NCBI RefSeq assembly: GCF_003254395.2
Contig: NC_037645.1
Location: 930,001-994,000 of the forward strand
Source of the DNA: Apis mellifera
Taxonomy: Eukaryota > Arthropoda > Insecta > Hymenoptera > Apidae
Length of the DNA: 64,000 nucleotides
Direction of reading: 5' to 3'
Shown here: positions 12,401 through 25,319 of the stretch, in pieces
Position numbering within the stretch: the first letter of the stretch is position 1
Layout of the letters: every line of letters starts with the position of its first letter
Position numbers and translations under genes: made by a program
The notes under the pieces: model-generated
What the model was told of the DNA's origin: nothing
Databases searched by the model: none
The model's input: only the letters and a program-made list of their open reading frames with translations

Positions 12401-14540
12401 GAGGAGCGACATCACCGACAATGTCCTTTTCACCCATGCTACACGTAATTGCGAAGACTAACCGTGTTAGCGGTTCGTGGTCGCGATAATGTGAACTTCG
12501 CAACCCCTAATAAAGAACCGATCGGCGGTGCTCTCCCCGATTTGTTTTCCAAAAGCAAAATCTTTGCAACGAGATCCATCACAAAAATCCATCCAATTTA
12601 TTTAATTCTCCACAAGCCTATTTGTGAAATCTTGTTGAAAATTCAAAGAGATTGTAAAAACTTATTTTAAATCGAGCTCTTTTTAAAATTTATTTTTAAA
12701 GAAAGAGAAAGAGAGAAACTCGTCGAACTTGGAGAGAAAAATGGAGGCAAAATTAATATCGGCGCGAACAGGTTTGAAAGACAATCCCCGAAAGTGCAGA
12801 ACCAGGGATTATTTATCGAATAATTTAAATTATGCAAGCCGCGCATGGGCGTGGCGTTCGATTAGCAAATAAAAAAAGGAAAAGAAGAGAAATATATGGA
12901 GTTGACCTGTCTTTATCTGAATCCGGTGTATTTGTAATGATTTTATAAGATGACTACGCGATGATACCGCGGGTTTCTTCACGAGAATCCCGGGGGAGGC
13001 GCACCCTTCTTTCTTGTTCTTACTTTGAATACTCTTCCTTATTTATTTTCTTCCCCAAAACTACATAGACAAGGGTTAGTTAAATCTTCGATCCACGAGA
13101 GGGTTCGATTCGTTGGTGATTTGGCGAGATAAATGATAACCAAGTCACCCAGATATTTTACGCGGCGATATTGACCCGAACGAACGCTCTATCCCTGTCA
13201 AAGCAGGGATCCAAAGGGGCGAAATATTTTTTCGGGCACGTTGCCAATTGCTGACGTGACTATCCACTGTGTCAGCAGTGCACGTCAGCGACTACGTTGC
13301 ACGAACGTGGAGAAAGGGGAACAGGAAATTTTCGCCGGTGACGAGGGAACCTCTCCTCCTTTCTTCTTCTTTTTTTCTTCTCGATCCTATTAAAAATACC
13401 GACATTTGCCACCGATTAATCGTCCCGATACTTTTGATCATTTCTCTTTCTTGAACGCTTCCGATATAAAACACGAGATTTCAGGTCAAAAATGAGAGAA
13501 AAATTATTAGATTATTTAGATTCCTCTCCTTTCTCTTCGATATACACCTCTCACAAAGATATAAAAGATGTCTTGCGATAAATCTAAAACACCTGACGAG
13601 GCAAAGGGGGCGCTAATGACATTAGCAAAACTGTCAGCACAGGTGAGATAGAGGCTGTAACGGGGCCCGCTCATTGCCGGTGTAAATATTTATCCGCGTT
13701 GATGCCGCATAAAATTGAAAATCTTCATAATGGTGGGCCACCGCGGCGCATACTAAGTCTCGTATTAGCATACATCGCTTAAATCTTGATTCGTGTTTAT
13801 GGTAGCTCCCCATTATTAAACGCGAGAGATGGAGAAATAAAGGGAAGGGATTTTCGATCGAAATTATTATCGAAAATATCACATTGTATTGTACCATTCC
13901 CCGTTCTAATTAGAAAATTATTAGGGTCAAATATCGCGAGCCGGACGGAGTTTAACATCAAAGAAAGGGTGGTTATATATTGCGTATACTGCGAGCCAAT
14001 TACCTTGCCATCGAGAGCTAATTAGAAAACTATTAGAGGCAAAATATATCTAACGCGTCAAAGAACGCGTCCATGTTGCATTCTTGCCCGATTCGCCATT
14101 CTATCGAGAAGCATTCCGATAACACTGGCAATGAACGTTTTCTCATAAATCGCGCTGCTTGTACAAGCACCACCTCCGATAAATGTATCGAATGCGAGGC
14201 TCGCCAATTTGCAAACGGTAATTACTACTACTACCACTACGTGTAACCGAGATGACGCAACAAGGATCAAGATTCGAGTCGAAATGAAAAATTTTCTTTA
14301 ATCCCTCTCTTATACACGCGCGCATACACGATCGATCGATAAGAGAGCATTTTCCATAGCGGCGGATAAATATGAAACAAATGGCGTTGAGAGCCACTGG
14401 TGGTCGCGCTGCACGACAAGTGCATCGCCGTGAGATCGTGTGTGAGCGCCACGTTTACCGCACACACGCGCGCCCTCCTCGCCGATGTTCTCCTCGCGTA
14501 CGTGTGAGCGTAGAGTCACCGACACTCGTCCTTCCATTCT
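9481..14540. other. Non-coding stretch with microsatellites
   Basis: Contains TA/GA repeats (9920-9940, 10371-10381), a CT run (about 10540-10563), a GAG trinucleotide run (10626-10654) and an AT-rich middle. No protein-like frame was recognised. Confidence 0.5.
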
Positions 14541-14543
14541 ATA

Positions 14544-14809
14544 CAGGGTGTTTCAAAAATAATTGGCTCGAATTTCAAGAGAGAGAGAGAGAGAGGGAGG
14601 CGCGGTAATAAACGAAATGTGTGTCAAGTTCGAGTATCGCCGTCGAAGGCTGCTTTAACAATACCGACGCTGATTGAGCTGATGAAATAACGAGGTAAAC
14701 GAATTACGAAAAACCTAGATTAGATACATTATCCGCTCGAGTATTTTATACACGACTCTTAGAATATGTGTGTATATACGTTAGAATGTTGGATATTGGA
14801 AACACCCTG
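14544..14809. mobile_element. MITE, Tc1/mariner-like, 266 bp
   Basis: The element begins CAGGGTGTTTC and ends with its exact inverted complement GAAACACCCTG. Both sides are flanked by TA, the target duplication typical of Tc1/mariner-type insertion. It has no transposase frame, and the interior holds a GA run (14578-14597) and AT-rich DNA. It is therefore a non-autonomous miniature element moved in trans. The terminal word ACAGGGTG is common at ends of insect DNA elements. The exact family is not assigned. Confidence 0.75.
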
Positions 14810-14811
14810 TA

Positions 14812-17800
14812 CATCTAGATAGCCATATAACAGTAACTTGGAGACGGTATACAAACATATTACATGGAAAGTCGGGGAGGGGTAGAGTAAATACAAACAG
14901 GATGCCCTAAAAAGAAAATAAAGGAGGAGAGAAAGAAGGAAGATTCGTGTCGTAAGGGTTCTCTTTCCCTATCACCCCACCACACACCGTGGCAGTGACG
15001 CCTACGCGAAAGAGTTGGCTTCGAAAGAGAAGGAATATAATTGCGCGCGATCGATAAATTCTCCGAACGTGCATCAACAACTCCGTTTTGCACAAATAAC
15101 GTATATTTCCGCTAATGAAGTGCCTTGGCCGCAACTGACTTCCCCTTGTCCCCCTGTGAAACATTAATGTACGCCGTCGTAAAACCTCGTCGTCTCCGAA
15201 AGGTGGAGCACATCGGGGGTGCGCTCCAAGGACAGAGAGAGAGAGAGAGAGAGGGGAGGAAGGAGGGAAAAAATGATACACGCACGTACTACTAGTAAGC
15301 ATTCCTTTTTTCTTCCCCTCCCCTTCGAAAAGCAAATTGTGAACGGCGTCGACTGGCCGCTCGAGCGTGCAATTAAATTTCATCGAAAACGGAAAACTCT
15401 CCATGGTGGCACCATGGGGTGAGGTTATAGCGTTATAGCTTGTCTTCGCCGTCGTACACACGGTGTTACTTTTCAAAAAAGAAAAATATTCGAATTTCGC
15501 GTCCTTTTTATGCAAATCGTTCCATCTCGAGAGAAAGATTTATTAATTCTCGTAAATCGACACTTAGGGAAGAAGAACAGAAAGAGAATCGAAGGGATTA
15601 CCTTCCCTGCATCCGTTGAGTTGAAAAAATGAAGGAAGAGAGAAAGAGAGGAAAGCGTGGTGGAGGAGAAGAAGAAGGTGGTATCGATGGTTTTAGAAAA
15701 TATTTCAGTTCCACTGTGACTCACCCTGTATATGTACCAGGAATAACGCGTGTATATACATAGGCCATAGATACGTGGACCAACACGCGGCCGTACATAA
15801 TGTGATATAACACACGTACCTGCACGTCGTACGTACGTGGACGCGGTGCGCGCGTGTGGGTGAGGAGGCAAGAGAGAGAAAGGGCGGCGGGAGGGGAGGA
15901 GGAGGAGGAGGAGGAAGAGGTGGGAAACGAAGAAGGTGGTGGCCGACGGTGGGGAGGGGGGCGGAGGAGGTGGTGCACGGCGAAAAGCCGCGGGGAAATT
16001 ATTGTCCGACGATGTATTAACGAGCAGCGATCCTATTGACGGCGGAATCGGTCCGAGCTTTGGAAAAAACCGGGCGAAAAAAGGCGGCGTTGCAATCACT
16101 TTCGTCTCTTTCGGCGAAGATGGCGAATCACGCGCGAAATTTTGAGAGGGAAGAGGATATATTTGTAAATTTCAAAAAAGCGATCGAAGTAATTAATAAC
16201 GAAATATATAATAAATCTTGTTGTTTAACCAAGAGGATCGAATTAATGAATTAAGGAATTAATATAAAATAAAGGAAATATGGAAATTTTAATATTTCGA
16301 CATTTTAAACATCTGAAAAGGGTCTGGAAAAATGGCGTAGACGAGAAATATTCGAGATAAACATATCGATATTTCTTTTTTTCCAGTCGTTGGAAAATGG
16401 GAAGAACGCGATCCAGCATCGCGCTTTCGGTAAAATATTCGGCGGGGAAAAGGGAGAAAAAGCGGAAAGGAGGACAATAGTTGTCCCGGGCGGACGAATT
16501 CATCGCTGCCTCCCCCGAAAACTTCGTCCCTCCTTCTAACGATTTTCCATATTTTCAGCACGCGACGCACAACGGTTGCAACTGTCTCCGAATTTTCCCT
16601 ATAGAAACGATATCTTTTCCTAGGAGAAGGAATCTAGGATCGAGTTAATAAACGATCAATAAGGAAAGAGAGATGCTAATTATCGCGTGTTTCTAATTAC
16701 AGAATATTAGATGGACGAAATGGAGAGAAAAAGAGATACCAAGTCTATTCGTATCGATAAATTTTCCATTTTGTTCGGCGTCACACGTCTCCCGAACACG
16801 TTTATCTACTCGTTCAACGAAGAAGCTCGTTTTACGAAAAAATCTCTCCCAAGATTTCTGCGAGTTGATTTTTCGTTTCGATATCGAAACGGCGCTTAAA
16901 AATAATGCTCGTATCTCGATCGGATCGATCGCACGGATCGAAAAATTCGGAATAATTTTCGCGGCAGAGAAATCAGAATGGCAAAGCAGGCTCCGCCGAA
17001 TCAAACGGTCATTCCCTTTTATCTTATCAATCCCGCATCACGGAAGTCCTCTCCTCCCCACTTTTCCTCGAGGAGCGCAAAGAGCAAACCGCTGTGCGCA
17101 ATAAAAAGAGAGAAAGAAAGAGAGTTGGACGAGGTTATCCTGCCGCGCAATCTACAAAAAGAAGGAAAGAAAAAAAGAGACCACGGAATCAGGATAGAAG
17201 TCTCCTCGAAAAGATCCACGATCCTCCTCCTTCTCCTTTTCCTCCCCCCTTCCACCGTATCGATCGAAAAATAGCGACAGATAATCGCGCGACGTAACGT
17301 TTTACGCCGTTACGTGTACGTTTCACCGTCGTCGAAGGTCGGAATTCGTTAAAGCGCGTGGAAACAAACAAGCGTGAGCAGACGCCGCAGGAGGATACAC
17401 ACGCACACACACATATTAGAGAAACGAGAGAAGCAGCGAAGGAAGAGAGAGAGAAAGAGAGTGAGAAATATAAAAGAAAGATACAAGAAGAGAAGAAAGA
17501 AAGAAGAAGCAACGACGACGACGACGACGGTAACGGCAGTAGCCGTAGAGGGAAAAGAGGAGGGGAGAGGAGAGCAACAAAGGACAATTGTTATCCTGCG
17601 AAACGCGAACTTTTGCGCCGCTTTGGGACAATGGTATCGCCGCGGGCGCGGACAAAACTTTAGCCGGGTTTTACATCGGGATCGGTCTCGTCCTCCTCCC
17701 CCTCATCTCGCTCCCCCCACGTTCACCTGGCCGTGCACGGGCAAGGCCCAACCCGCTTCCGAGAACGCATCTACATCTCGAGAAACCGGCCGAATTTTTA

Positions 17801-18643
17801 TACTTGTAGACGGCGCGGGCCTGAAAACGGGCGAAAAAAGAAAGAAAGGAAGGAAGGAAGGAAGGAAAAGGGGCAGGGAGGAAAAAAACGACCCATCTTT
17901 CCTGCCAATTACGGGGACGATCGAAGGGGAGGGGCGGTCGAAGGAGTCGAGTCGAGTCGAGTCGAGTCGCCTGTTAACCGCGAATTCTTGTTTGAATTTA
18001 TAACATCTTGCCGATTGTTCGAATTTTTCCTCGTTTTCCTCGTCCTACGAACATGTAATATTTTATCCAGAAGTGTTTTCGAGTTTGGAATCCGATCTCG
18101 AGCATCGATCCGTAAGCTTTTCGTACGAAGAAAGCGCGAAAAAGGGGGAGAGACGTAGCTGGACGAAGAATTCGAGTGGAAAAAATTGGTCGAAAAGAGA
18201 AGAGGTGTTCCGGGTTTCGACGAGTTTCAAGTTCATCGGCACGATTCTTCTCGCAATTCGTCCATTGGTGATCGTGTATAATTACAGGAGGAACTAATAA
18301 TCCTGAGAATTCTCGATTATCGTCAGGAGGCCTGATAAGAAGCCCGAATAGATTAAATTCTCGATTTCGATCCACAAAGTGCTCCTCGAATATCCTCCAA
18401 CGATGATCCGATTGTGATCCATCATAATGTTTCAAAATCACGATTAAAATCGTAGGAAAAACGTAGATTTGATTTAGGAAGAGAAGAGGAGAGACGCGAA
18501 AAAGCGGGATGGAAGACGATCTAAAAACGGACTTGTGCACAAGCAAGGACAAGGGATTATTCCATGCTGCTATGTGCCGCGAGAGAGGAGGCGGCGGGCT
18601 TCCAAGGACGAAGTCGAACATCTCGTCTTTTGTCGAACGGTCG

Positions 18644-18678
<35 letters not shown>

Positions 18679-19440
18679 GCGGCGAATGGATCGGAAGAAA
18701 AGGAGAGGAATATATTGGAAGGAAACGAGATGCAAATGTATTCGCTTCACGGTAAAGTCAACGGGCGAAAGTGTGCAGAAGGTCAGCCTCCATCAGCGAC
18801 AGGTGATTACATATATACGCACGAGACGCCGGAATTCAAGGTGGAGGTGAATTACCTGGCTAAGGATTTGAGGTTAGGTCGCCACCTCCCCTCGATGACC
18901 CTGGCTCCTCGAGGCCCTCCTCCTGTATCCTTCTTCGCTCTTATCCTTGATCGATGATGCGCGGTATTTCTCGCCTCGTGGAAATTATCGATCGCTTTCC
19001 AAACTAAAATTCGACGCTGCTTGATGATATCTACGATAAGATTCTCGAGATTTGGAAATGAAGGGGAGATTCCCCTCTCCTCGAGAAAGAAAAAGAGATT
19101 GAAGAAATATCTACAATGTTTATAGGAATGTCGAAAGAGTGTTCAAGGAGAACGTGAGAAAAAAGAAGTCCATTATGCTCCCGGTCTCAACCTTTGCATT
19201 TCAATCGAGCAACGCTGTTACCAAGCCAACGAGTCGATGCCTGTTCGTTATTAATCTCTCTTTCCACGGATGGGATCGCGTACGATCTGGATACAAAGAA
19301 AGAAAAAATAATAATAATCGATATAAAATAAAATGGTAAAAGAATGGAGGCCCAGCGTATTGCTCTACTCCGGCCGATTGCTCGAACCGCGTCGTTTGCG
19401 CGTGGCCAATATCTCTGTGGAGCGGGGCCACGTGCTCGCA
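14812..19440. other. Non-coding stretch with repeat-derived frames
   Basis: Includes GA/GGA tracts (15238-15253, 15894-15920), a GAAGG run (about 17841-17870), the pentanucleotide GAGTC repeated five times (17944-17968) and a GA run (18649-18673). Long frames on either strand mostly cross these repeats. A solitary CACCCTGTATA (15723-15733) resembles a DNA-element end, but no partner end was found. Confidence 0.45.
17944..17968. repeat. Pentanucleotide repeat (GAGTC)5
   Basis: Five perfect GAGTC units in a row. Simple tandem repeat, likely length-variable. Confidence 0.9.
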
Positions 19441-22400
19441 AAGTTAACTTAATTACGGCCAATTAAGCGTCAATTAACCGAGTAGCACGGTCGGCTCGTA
19501 GCGCACGGCGCGCACGTAACGTGGAACGGTGGACATCCACCGGTGGCGGCGCATGGTCGTCTGTCAAAGTAATGATGTAGGAACACGGCTAGTATCTCCG
19601 ACCTTTGGACAGAGGGAGCTTCCTCCCACTTGAAAACGAATTGACGAAATATCGCGATTTAATTCTCCTGAAATAATCGCGCGAGTACATTTTTACCGAC
19701 GCGGTCTCCCAATACTTCTTCCGTTATCGATCGAGCATACGAAATTAATCATACGATCCACCGTTCGGAATTTTTATCGGGAGGGGGGGGACAGGTAGGC
19801 GAGTCGAATTTAATTCCGAAATTTAAAAGGAATCGAGAGGTAATGAATAATTGATGAAAAAGTTAAAGTCGAATAATGAATGTTTAAATGGAAAATAAAG
19901 CTTGATAATAAAGTTTGAATTTGGAAAAGAAGAAGAGGAGAAAAAATTTGGCGGCTCATCAGGATCAGGAAATGAAGTCGTTCTCTCGTAAGGATCGCAT
20001 AAGTTGTCGCGCAACCACTTCCTTTTTACGTACGAACCGGCGAGATCACTGACACTCACGGGATGAGAGGTCGGCCGCAATAATTAATCATTCGTCTCCG
20101 AAGCAGCGGCAAAAAACCGACAACCGTGACGTGGACGGGCTGCGAATACCAACATCGGGGGGGGGGAGGGGGATCGTGAACGAAAACATTGACACGCGGT
20201 AAGAAAGTAAGAACCGTTCCTAAGAATAGTAGGCCGTATTCCAGATACACAGAGCGAGCGCCACCGCGAAAGGAAAAAGGGACGGAGAGAGGAGCGGCAG
20301 CGCGAGAGCGAGAGAGACGGGTGGATATGGTGAACGTGCACGTGTGAAGTGAGAAGAAGAAGAGGAAGAAGGAAAAAAAAAAAGTATTACCGACGTAGCC
20401 GTGACTTGGATCGTGCGTCCGCTTTTTTCGCTCGTGCTCGATGGATAAGAGGACAAAAAAAACTCGAGAACAACTACTTTTTTTCTCGCTACACGTTTTT
20501 TTTCCTCCTCCTTTCCCGCGAGAGGGATAGAGCAGGCAAAGAGTATATAGCGTAACTTTTTTCTCTTCTTCCTCTTTTTTTGCCTCGTCTCTCTCTCTCT
20601 TTCTCGTTGACTCGCGTCGATAAAAACGCGACGTATTCCTTCTGAAAGGAAATTCTACACCTAGAATGGTACATAATAATAGTAGAACGACGAAATAACT
20701 TTACGCGCGAGAGGCAATCCGTCAATAGGAGATTGTAGAGTTATTTTCTCAAAAATACAAAGCTCGAAACGAAACTCCATATTATCATTGTAACGAAGAA
20801 AGTTTAGCATAGAATGGAATGAATCTCACTTTGAAGCTGGAATGATGTTTGAAATGAAATTAAAAAATTTCGAAATGGGTTAAGGACACCATCAACTTGA
20901 AAAGATCATATTTAGAAAAATGGATCAACATCAAACAACTCGAATGATGTATCACGGTGTAAAAAAGACGCTCCATTAAAAAATACGCACACAACAAAAT
21001 CCAAGTCGCCAAATACCTACGACAATCCTTTGATCGAGTGGCTGCCTTCCAAGCAAAACAGAACAAGATGACAAAGATTCCCACGGAAATCAATTAAACC
21101 GTGTAGCCACGAGAATCCTCTCTCGAGGCGGCCCCAACTTCCCGATTCCATTTCCACCACGTGCTGGTTAATGAAGCGGGGCCGAAAAGGAAGCGGAAAG
21201 AATCCCAGGTGGAGAGAAGGCGCTCGAGGCGAGGAAGAGGAAGAGGAGGATGCGACGAAAGCGTGCGCTGGTTGGAGAAGAGAAGGAGGGAGGGAGAGAG
21301 AGAGGAGGAGGAGGAGGAAGAGCTTAAAGGCAATGGGGCGACAAAAGTCAACGGTGCTAAAAGCGCCACATGGACTAGCTGTGGAGGTGCATGAATAATA
21401 ATCTGTGATTAATAGAGCGCTAAGCCGGCTGGTGTGACTCGCGGCGTGAATGGCCGTAGTACTATTAAACGGCCTCTATATCATACCTAAGGCGATACGG
21501 TGTAATTTCGTGTTATTACATCACACCCCCGGGGGACAGAGACGTCGCGTACGAAAACGTGTGTTTGTACTTTGTTCTTTGAAATTATTTGTCTTTTTCG
21601 CTTTCCCTTTCTACTCGTCCGGATTTAGCAAATGAAACGTGAATGAAACGAGGTAAAATTTCTGAACGACGAAATGAATATATATATATATATATCGTCA
21701 CTTCTTTATAGTTTTTAATCGATAATTGTTGATGCAATTCGTGTCTCTTCCGAGATTGAGAGTTTTACGATCTTGGAACAAAGTGAGTTTCGATATTTTT
21801 AAATTTAAAAAATTGAAATTTTCTTGAAATTTAAATCTCGGCTGCGAGTTGTGATCTTGTCGCTCGGCATTTGGGAAATTCGATTTCAATGGGAGTATAA
21901 TTTACGTTATAAAACGTGACGCACGATGAATAATTCGGCAGCATTGTGACCGAACCTAAATGTTGTTTCCACTGCAATTACAATCGTAAACAGACGGAGG
22001 GCGCATTAAGTTATAATTATGTCTAAATGCCGCTGTAAATTATTCCGTTTTATTGGCAGCGATGCGAATGTTTGCCGAAATAAATGTACATTCTTAATCG
22101 TTATAAATATTATATATCTATCCATGGAGAGAAAACTTCCTTCGATATCTTTGATAATAAAAAAAAAAAGAATTTCATTCGACAATTTCGTTCCAAAAAT
22201 TGTAAATGGAAATTTTAATTATTCTGAAAATTTCCAAATTCCTTTGTCGAAAAAAAGAAATTAGGTTAAATTAAATATGTTTCATCGTATCTTCGTTAAC
22301 GCACGAAGCAAAAAAAACCATTATTATTATTATTATCTTTACCCATTGATCGCGTAAAAAGGATTTTCAATCTCGAGAAATGATTTTACATCACCGTAAT

Positions 22401-23100
22401 CATCATCAACAGGGGCTAACAGTTGCTGGCAAACTACCTCGACGGTATGAGAAGACGGAAAAGAAAGAAAGAAAGAAAGAAAGAAAAAGTGCATTCAATC
22501 GCGATGTTATTCAGCGAGGAAAACATGGGGAACATTAACCTCCGCGGTTAATCGCGTCATCAGTCATTCCACGTCATCGTTTAGGCGCCAAGTAATTGGC
22601 ACTCCTCCGTGCTTTTCCGCGATTTAATCGCATTTCATTTTCTTCCTCCCGAATTGTTTCTTCTTATCTGACATCCCACATACACGTGGAGAGGAAGGGA
22701 GAAAGATCTCCTCGTTAATACAAATTCCTTAATTGAACACACGTTGCCCTATTAACGGTAGTAGCCACGCTACGGGGCAATTAGGTATTCGTCGAATTCT
22801 TCTATTATTCCATACATTTCGATGAATTATTTCCTAATTTTTCAGCACGAGAAATCCATCATGTTTCAAAACACTTATTACAAAATCTTCGATATCTCAT
22901 TGATCACTCTCCATCGAATTTTTTCACTCGTAGAACAAATTCAAAAACTTACTATAATAAATTAATTAAATTTAACCTCCTCGTTTCGCATCGATCCTTT
23001 CGCGAAGAAACGTAATATCACGACGAAAATCTTAGAAGAACACACATACACATACATATATATATACATATACGCAAAAGGAAAAGGAAAAGAGAGAAAC
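19441..23100. other. Non-coding stretch
   Basis: A GC-rich patch (19480-19560) contains the palindromic word CCACCGGTGG. The rest is AT-rich with TA (21676-21695) and GAAA (22464-22487) microsatellites. No gene-like frame. Confidence 0.45.
22587..22600. promoter_or_regulatory. Palindromic word GCCAAGTAATTGGC, copy 1
   Basis: A 14-base near-palindrome with a TAATTG homeodomain core, found identically again at 27199-27212. Possible transcription-factor site; inference only. Confidence 0.3.
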
Positions 23101-23129
23101 GGGAGCAACGTAATTTCGGTTCTAACCGT

Positions 23130-23530
23130 GACCGCGGTCATCGGGTGGCGGTTCGCCTACGTAATACGTAGTAGTACATATAAGTGGTAGGTAGATATGC
23201 GCAAACAGCAAACAAGAAGTAGCTACCGGCTGCTTCCACAGGTGGTCGGGTCACGAACTGACCCCACTCCAACCCCTTGCTTCCCTCTCTCGCTCTAGCG
23301 CGCGCTTCCTTTCCACTCTCTGTCTCTCCCTCTCCTCCTCCTCCTCCTCTGCCACTCTGTCTGTCTGTCGCTCTCCTCGGAGTCTTGCTTGACCCGTTGC
23401 ACGTCAGGTTAGGTGTGTAGGTCGCTAGTAGGTCGGCGGGAAGAGGGAGGAGGGAAGATGGGCTCGCGAGGGGCCACGTCGATTCGCAACGCAGACACGC
23501 CGTAAACCCCGACGTTTTAGCCACTTCTTG
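23130..23530. other. GC/CT-rich island
   Basis: About 400 bp of GC-rich sequence with CTCCTC and CTGT repeats. A 128-codon minus-strand frame crosses it but is dominated by repeat-coded Gly/Glu and has no recognisable domain. A promoter or enhancer is possible; a protein is not supported. Confidence 0.3.
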
Positions 23531-23559
23531 GCGCCGTCGGGGTGGTTACCCCTCCGATC

Positions 23560-25040
23560 TCGGTTTTCTTTGCCCCTCGATGGAAACGATTCCCTCTCTC
23601 TCTCTTCTTTTTTTAATAGAACTAGATTTACACTTTTTATTTTTCAAATATCTTTGAAACAATCTTTCTTTTTTTTGATTTTTAGATTCGAATTTTTATT
23701 TTAACAACGAAAAGTACGTAAAAGATAGGTTAAAAACGATGGTAAGAAATTTTTATGAATTGATAAATTTAGAAGAAGATAATATCGATGAAAATTTCAA
23801 GGAATCCGCGATTATATTTGTAGAATTTTCCTGGGGAAGATGATTTCTTTGGATCAAGTACGGTTGAAAAAAACCTTTCTAAGTTCCGCCTCTAAGTTTT
23901 GCCTTCGAATCTTTGATGGAAGAATAAAAGGAAAAAGTCAATTGAAATTCGAAATTTGGGAGGATTGGTCGGAGAATCGGAGGAGATTGACCTCGGCCGC
24001 CCTGGTATCGGCCGATGTTACACCTCGTAACATTTGCACACCTCGTCTCCACTCGTTGAATTTACGATCGTGGCGTGGTCGTAAGATTTCCTGAGTGGCC
24101 ACGTAACTAAGCGAAATAAGCTCTGGTTGGAAGTTTAACAGGAAGTCAAGGTCACGGTAGGTGGAACTTTATGAAGTGGAAGTTCTCTGCTCTTCTCTAC
24201 ACCCTCGGTGAAGAGAGAAAAAAAAAGAGGAAAGAAACGAGAAGAAAGAAAAGAATGTATATATATATATATATAGTAAGGGGAGGAGGAGGGATGCATA
24301 GATGGTTTTATAGGCTCCCCGTAGCGAGGATTATCCTAATCAGTCGAAATTAGAGTGACGCAATTTGAAATTGACGACAAGTGTAATTGGAGAGGTTACT
24401 CATATTCAAATGAAACTACGTCACCTATTGAATTACATATAATCGAAATAAATAAGAGTGGGGGGTAGATATTATAATCCTCGAAACGCTGTTAACTCGT
24501 TTTTCCTCCTCCTAATAACTCGTTGAACAAAATTTACACCACTCTTCGTTCTACTTATGTGTTCTTATCAGACGATATTTTCATTAGTGAGCTTAAATTC
24601 ACGAAATACTTATTTACACGCGTTGTATACTAAGAAAAGCTTATTCTTTGAAAATTCTTCGAGAAGAGAGGGAAAGGAAAAACTTTTCGGGAAACTTCAT
24701 TATTCGACTCTTCAAAGAATTGTGATTAAAAATTATGATTTACAAAGATTAATTAAACGACGAGAGAATACACGAAGAAACAACACGAGAGATTCGCTGG
24801 AAAAGAAAAAAATAAAACTCGAAATTTCGAAACCGTGAAAATATCTCGCGGAAATTATTCCTTGCCAATCCATGGATCCTTCCCTCCCCCCCTCCCCCTC
24901 GGTTCCTTGCCTCCATCGGAACGTTGAAACACAAATGGTCCAGGGAACCGACTTGTTCGAGGCACAAAGTACGAAGCAAGGGAGAGAGAACCGGGTTGCA
25001 TCGCACGGTTGCCCGGTTGCTTTCAGTCGTAGGATACTGA
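23560..25040. other. AT-rich non-coding stretch
   Basis: No protein-like frame; a TA run at 24258-24275. Nothing else recognised. Confidence 0.45.
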
Positions 25041-25050
25041 AGGCACTGCG

Positions 25051-25064
25051 GTTACCATGGCAAC
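25051..25064. promoter_or_regulatory. RFX X-box GTTACCATGGCAAC
   Basis: The sequence matches the full two-half-site X-box bound by RFX factors: GTTACC, AT spacer, GGCAAC. It sits in a GC-rich patch beside CGGTTGCC (25005-25012), a further half-site-like word. In animals RFX commonly drives ciliary and sensory-neuron genes; the target here is unknown. Confidence 0.55.
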
Positions 25065-25275
25065 CCACCACCGCCGCAGCTCGATGTAATTATTTGAAAA
25101 ACGCCCGCCGCAGCCCCATCCCCCTCGCCCCACCGCTGTACCACCCCCCTCCCCTTCGGGGGTTGCTGGGTACAGGACGATGCAAAAGTAGCCGCAGTCT
25201 TTTGCATCATCACGGCCAATCGAAGATATTATATATTTTTGTCCATTTCATTACTTGCTCCTCTGGAGTAATTCA

Positions 25276-25309
25276 TGGAATGATCCATTCCATTGCATGG
25301 ATCATTTCA
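25276..25309. repeat. Hairpin with 13-bp stem
   Basis: TGGAATGATCCAT (25276-25288) pairs with ATGGATCATTTCA (25297-25309) with one mismatch across an 8-base loop. Too short for a microRNA precursor. Confidence 0.45.
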
Positions 25310-25319
25310 CGAGAATCGT

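Noticed and set aside
14907..16099. Two overlapping minus-strand frames of about 200 codons
   Set aside because: Mostly repeat-coded Ser/Pro and hydrophobic runs; they overlap in different frames and lack any family motif.
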